DNA from: Rhodanobacteraceae bacterium
GTDB lineage: Bacteria > Pseudomonadota > Gammaproteobacteria > Xanthomonadales > Rhodanobacteraceae
DNA: 16,289 nucleotides
Assembly: GCA_012270595.1 (NCBI GenBank)
Contig: JAAXIA010000078.1
Span: 1 to 16,289, forward strand
Reading direction: 5' to 3'
The notes beneath the pieces are model-generated. The model did not search any database and was not told the origin of the DNA. It saw only the letters and a list, made by a program, of their open reading frames with translations. The position numbers and the translations under genes were made by a program. Positions 15,256 to 16,289 of this stretch are shown piece after piece; position 1 is the stretch's first letter; the number at the start of each line of letters is the position of its first letter.

Positions 15256-15447
15256 ATGGATCAGGATAACACTATGGCCCTGTGCAAATGGATGTGTGTT
15301 GTATGTGGATATATTTACGATGAAGCGTTGGGGCTTCCCGGGGAGGGTATCGCAGCGGGAACGCGTTGGGAAGATGTGCCGGATACCTGGACCTGCCCTG
15401 ATTGTGGTGCAATCAAGGAAGATTTTGAGATGGTTGAAATCGACTAA
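15256..15447 (+). CDS. rubredoxin
   Basis: This is a small one-iron electron carrier of 63 aa. The two iron-binding knuckles are C-V-V-C-G (Cys14, Cys17) and C-P-D-C-G (Cys47, Cys50), with the typical YIYDEALGLPGEGI, GTRWEDVPDTW and KEDFE between and after them. I chose the ATG at 15256, about ten bases after AAGG; an in-frame ATG at 15274 would also leave the full domain. Upstream in-frame codons have no family counterpart. Rubredoxins pass electrons to oxygen- or superoxide-detoxifying enzymes or to alkane hydroxylases; the partner here is unknown. It is divergent from thiE and convergent with the nucleoside symporter. The rubredoxin-thiE-hemL order is familiar from Xanthomonadales and related bacteria. 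Confidence 0.95.
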   Translation: MDQDNTMALCKWMCVVCGYIYDEALGLPGEGIAAGTRWEDVPDTWTCPDCGAIKEDFEMVEID

Positions 15448-15511
15448 AAGCCTCACTCCTACACCAGACAGAGCAGCAGCCTGTAGGCTAGTCACCTAGG
15501 GACGATGGTAG

Positions 15512-16289
15512 CTATTTTGCAGTCCGGTGCCGATATTTGAACAGCAGAGCGAACAGCACGGCTATCACCAATGCGTAGGCGGCAAAGCTTAGCCAGATGC
15601 CGCGCCAGTTCTTGCAAACTGCCACCAAGACGTTGCAGGCGTGGTAAGTGAAAAAATGGTCGATGAGCAGGCCGGAAAAGAGACCACCCAACATGGCACC
15701 AATACCGTTGGTCATCAGCATGAACAATCCTTGCGCACTGGCACGGATTTTTGCATCGACCTGGGTTTCAAGAAATAGCGAGCCGGAGATATTGAAAAAA
15801 TCGAATGCCATGCCATAAATGAGGCACGAGAGCACGATCATCCACAACCTGCCAGCAGGGTTGCCGAAGGCAAACAGGCCAAAGCGCAATGCCCAGGCCA
15901 GCATGCTCATGATCATCACCGTCTTGATACCAAAACGCTTGAGAAAAAATGGAATAACGAGGATGAATGCGGTTTCAGAGAACTGCGAGATGGAAATGAC
16001 AATAGCCGCATACTTCACCGTCAGCAGATGGCTATAGGCCGGTATCTTGGCAAAGTCCTTGAGAAAAACCTGGCCGTAGGCATTGGTGATCTGTAACGCG
16101 ACGTACAGGAACATGCAAAAGATAAAGAATACCGCCATGTTTGGCTTTTTAAATAAAATAAACGAGGTAAATCCCAAGCGGTCACTCAGTTTGCGTTCTT
16201 GTTCAGGGTTGGTGCGTGGGGGGCACTTGGGCAGCGTGAAGGCGTACAAACCCAGAAGCAACGAGCAGGAAGCCGAGATAAAAAATTGG
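15512..16289 (-). CDS. nucleoside:H+ symporter, NupG/XapB-like (partial)
   Basis: This is the C-terminal part (258 codons) of an MFS protein of the nucleoside:H+ symporter family, an inner-membrane importer of nucleosides. The frame is open to the right edge, so the start and roughly the first 160 residues of a usual 420-aa protein lie outside the window. Segments shared with E. coli NupG/XapB include ELQITN-like ALQITNAYGQ, SISQFSETAFIL, IPFFLKRFGIK, WALRFGLFAFG, YGMAFDFFNISGSLF and IRASAQGLFMLMTNG. Six hydrophobic segments are visible after a cytoplasmic loop. The gene is convergent with rubredoxin. The exact nucleoside specificity cannot be read from the sequence. Confidence 0.9.
   Translation of the reverse strand, partial: QFFISASCSLLLGLYAFTLPKCPPRTNPEQERKLSDRLGFTSFILFKKPNMAVFFIFCMFLYVALQITNAYGQVFLKDFAKIPAYSHLLTVKYAAIVISISQFSETAFILVIPFFLKRFGIKTVMIMSMLAWALRFGLFAFGNPAGRLWMIVLSCLIYGMAFDFFNISGSLFLETQVDAKIRASAQGLFMLMTNGIGAMLGGLFSGLLIDHFFTYHACNVLVAVCKNWRGIWLSFAAYALVIAVLFALLFKYRHRTAK

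Noticed and set aside
14852..15499. Plus-strand frame of 215 codons over thiE and rubredoxin
   Set aside because: It is antisense to thiE and out of frame with rubredoxin, both of which have complete motifs.
1..16289. CRISPR array, tRNA or rRNA genes, insertion sequence or prophage
   Set aside because: No regularly spaced repeats, cloverleaf, rRNA, transposase or phage genes were seen on either strand.

Overview
This window is a dense, mostly housekeeping stretch of a gammaproteobacterial chromosome with moderate GC, by eye in the mid-50s percent. The gene set (oligopeptidase A, cNMP-patatin, gamma-carbonic anhydrase, aroE, bioB-bioF-bioH-bioC, thiE-hemL, rubredoxin) and the wording of several proteins, especially AroE, HemL and BioH/BioC, recall Xanthomonadales (Lysobacterales). 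That placement rests on remembered family resemblance and is an inference. Two uptake genes, an AspP/YveA-like APC permease and a NupG-like nucleoside symporter, are less typical of free-living Xanthomonadales. They could point to a host-associated or scavenging lifestyle.

Layout. 1-171: no gene, only a weak terminator for prlC. 172-2229 (-): oligopeptidase A. 2230-2370: divergent promoter region with a 14-bp tandem repeat. 2371-4155 (+): cyclic-nucleotide-domain patatin phospholipase, followed closely by a gamma-carbonic anhydrase (4196-4726). 4765-5598 (-): aroE, convergent with the carbonic anhydrase. 5668-7422 (+): promoter, a short leader ORF with a strong ribosome binding site, and the APC permease. 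7423-7587: leader region of the biotin cluster. 7588-11758 (+): bioB, bioF, bioH, bioC, with a clear terminator at 11936-11979. 11759-12562: about 800 bp without a confident gene. It holds that terminator, a doubtful minus-strand ORF, a candidate broken membrane-protein gene with a T7G8 tract, and an 11-bp perfect hairpin. 12563-13141 (+): small predicted secreted protein with a CBM5/12-like C-terminus. 13196-15162 (-): thiE-hemL, joined by an ATGA overlap. 15256-15447 (+): rubredoxin, divergent from thiE. 15512-16289 (-): nucleoside symporter, cut by the right edge.

How the genes work together. BioC and BioH make the pimeloyl precursor by the O-methyl-ester route, BioF uses it, and BioB closes the biotin ring. 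bioA and bioD are not present and must be elsewhere or lost. ThiE (thiamine phosphate) and HemL (5-aminolevulinate) are a cofactor operon. AroE supplies the shikimate pathway. The patatin and carbonic anhydrase genes look co-transcribed without an obvious functional link.

I did not find a clearly new multi-gene system. The parts most worth a second look are the accessory island at 11759-13141, the leader ORF and A8 tract before the permease, the 8-bp repeat in the 3' end of hemL, the repeated GTTAACAA motif before bioB and bioH, and the replacement of a normally conserved glutamine in AroE.
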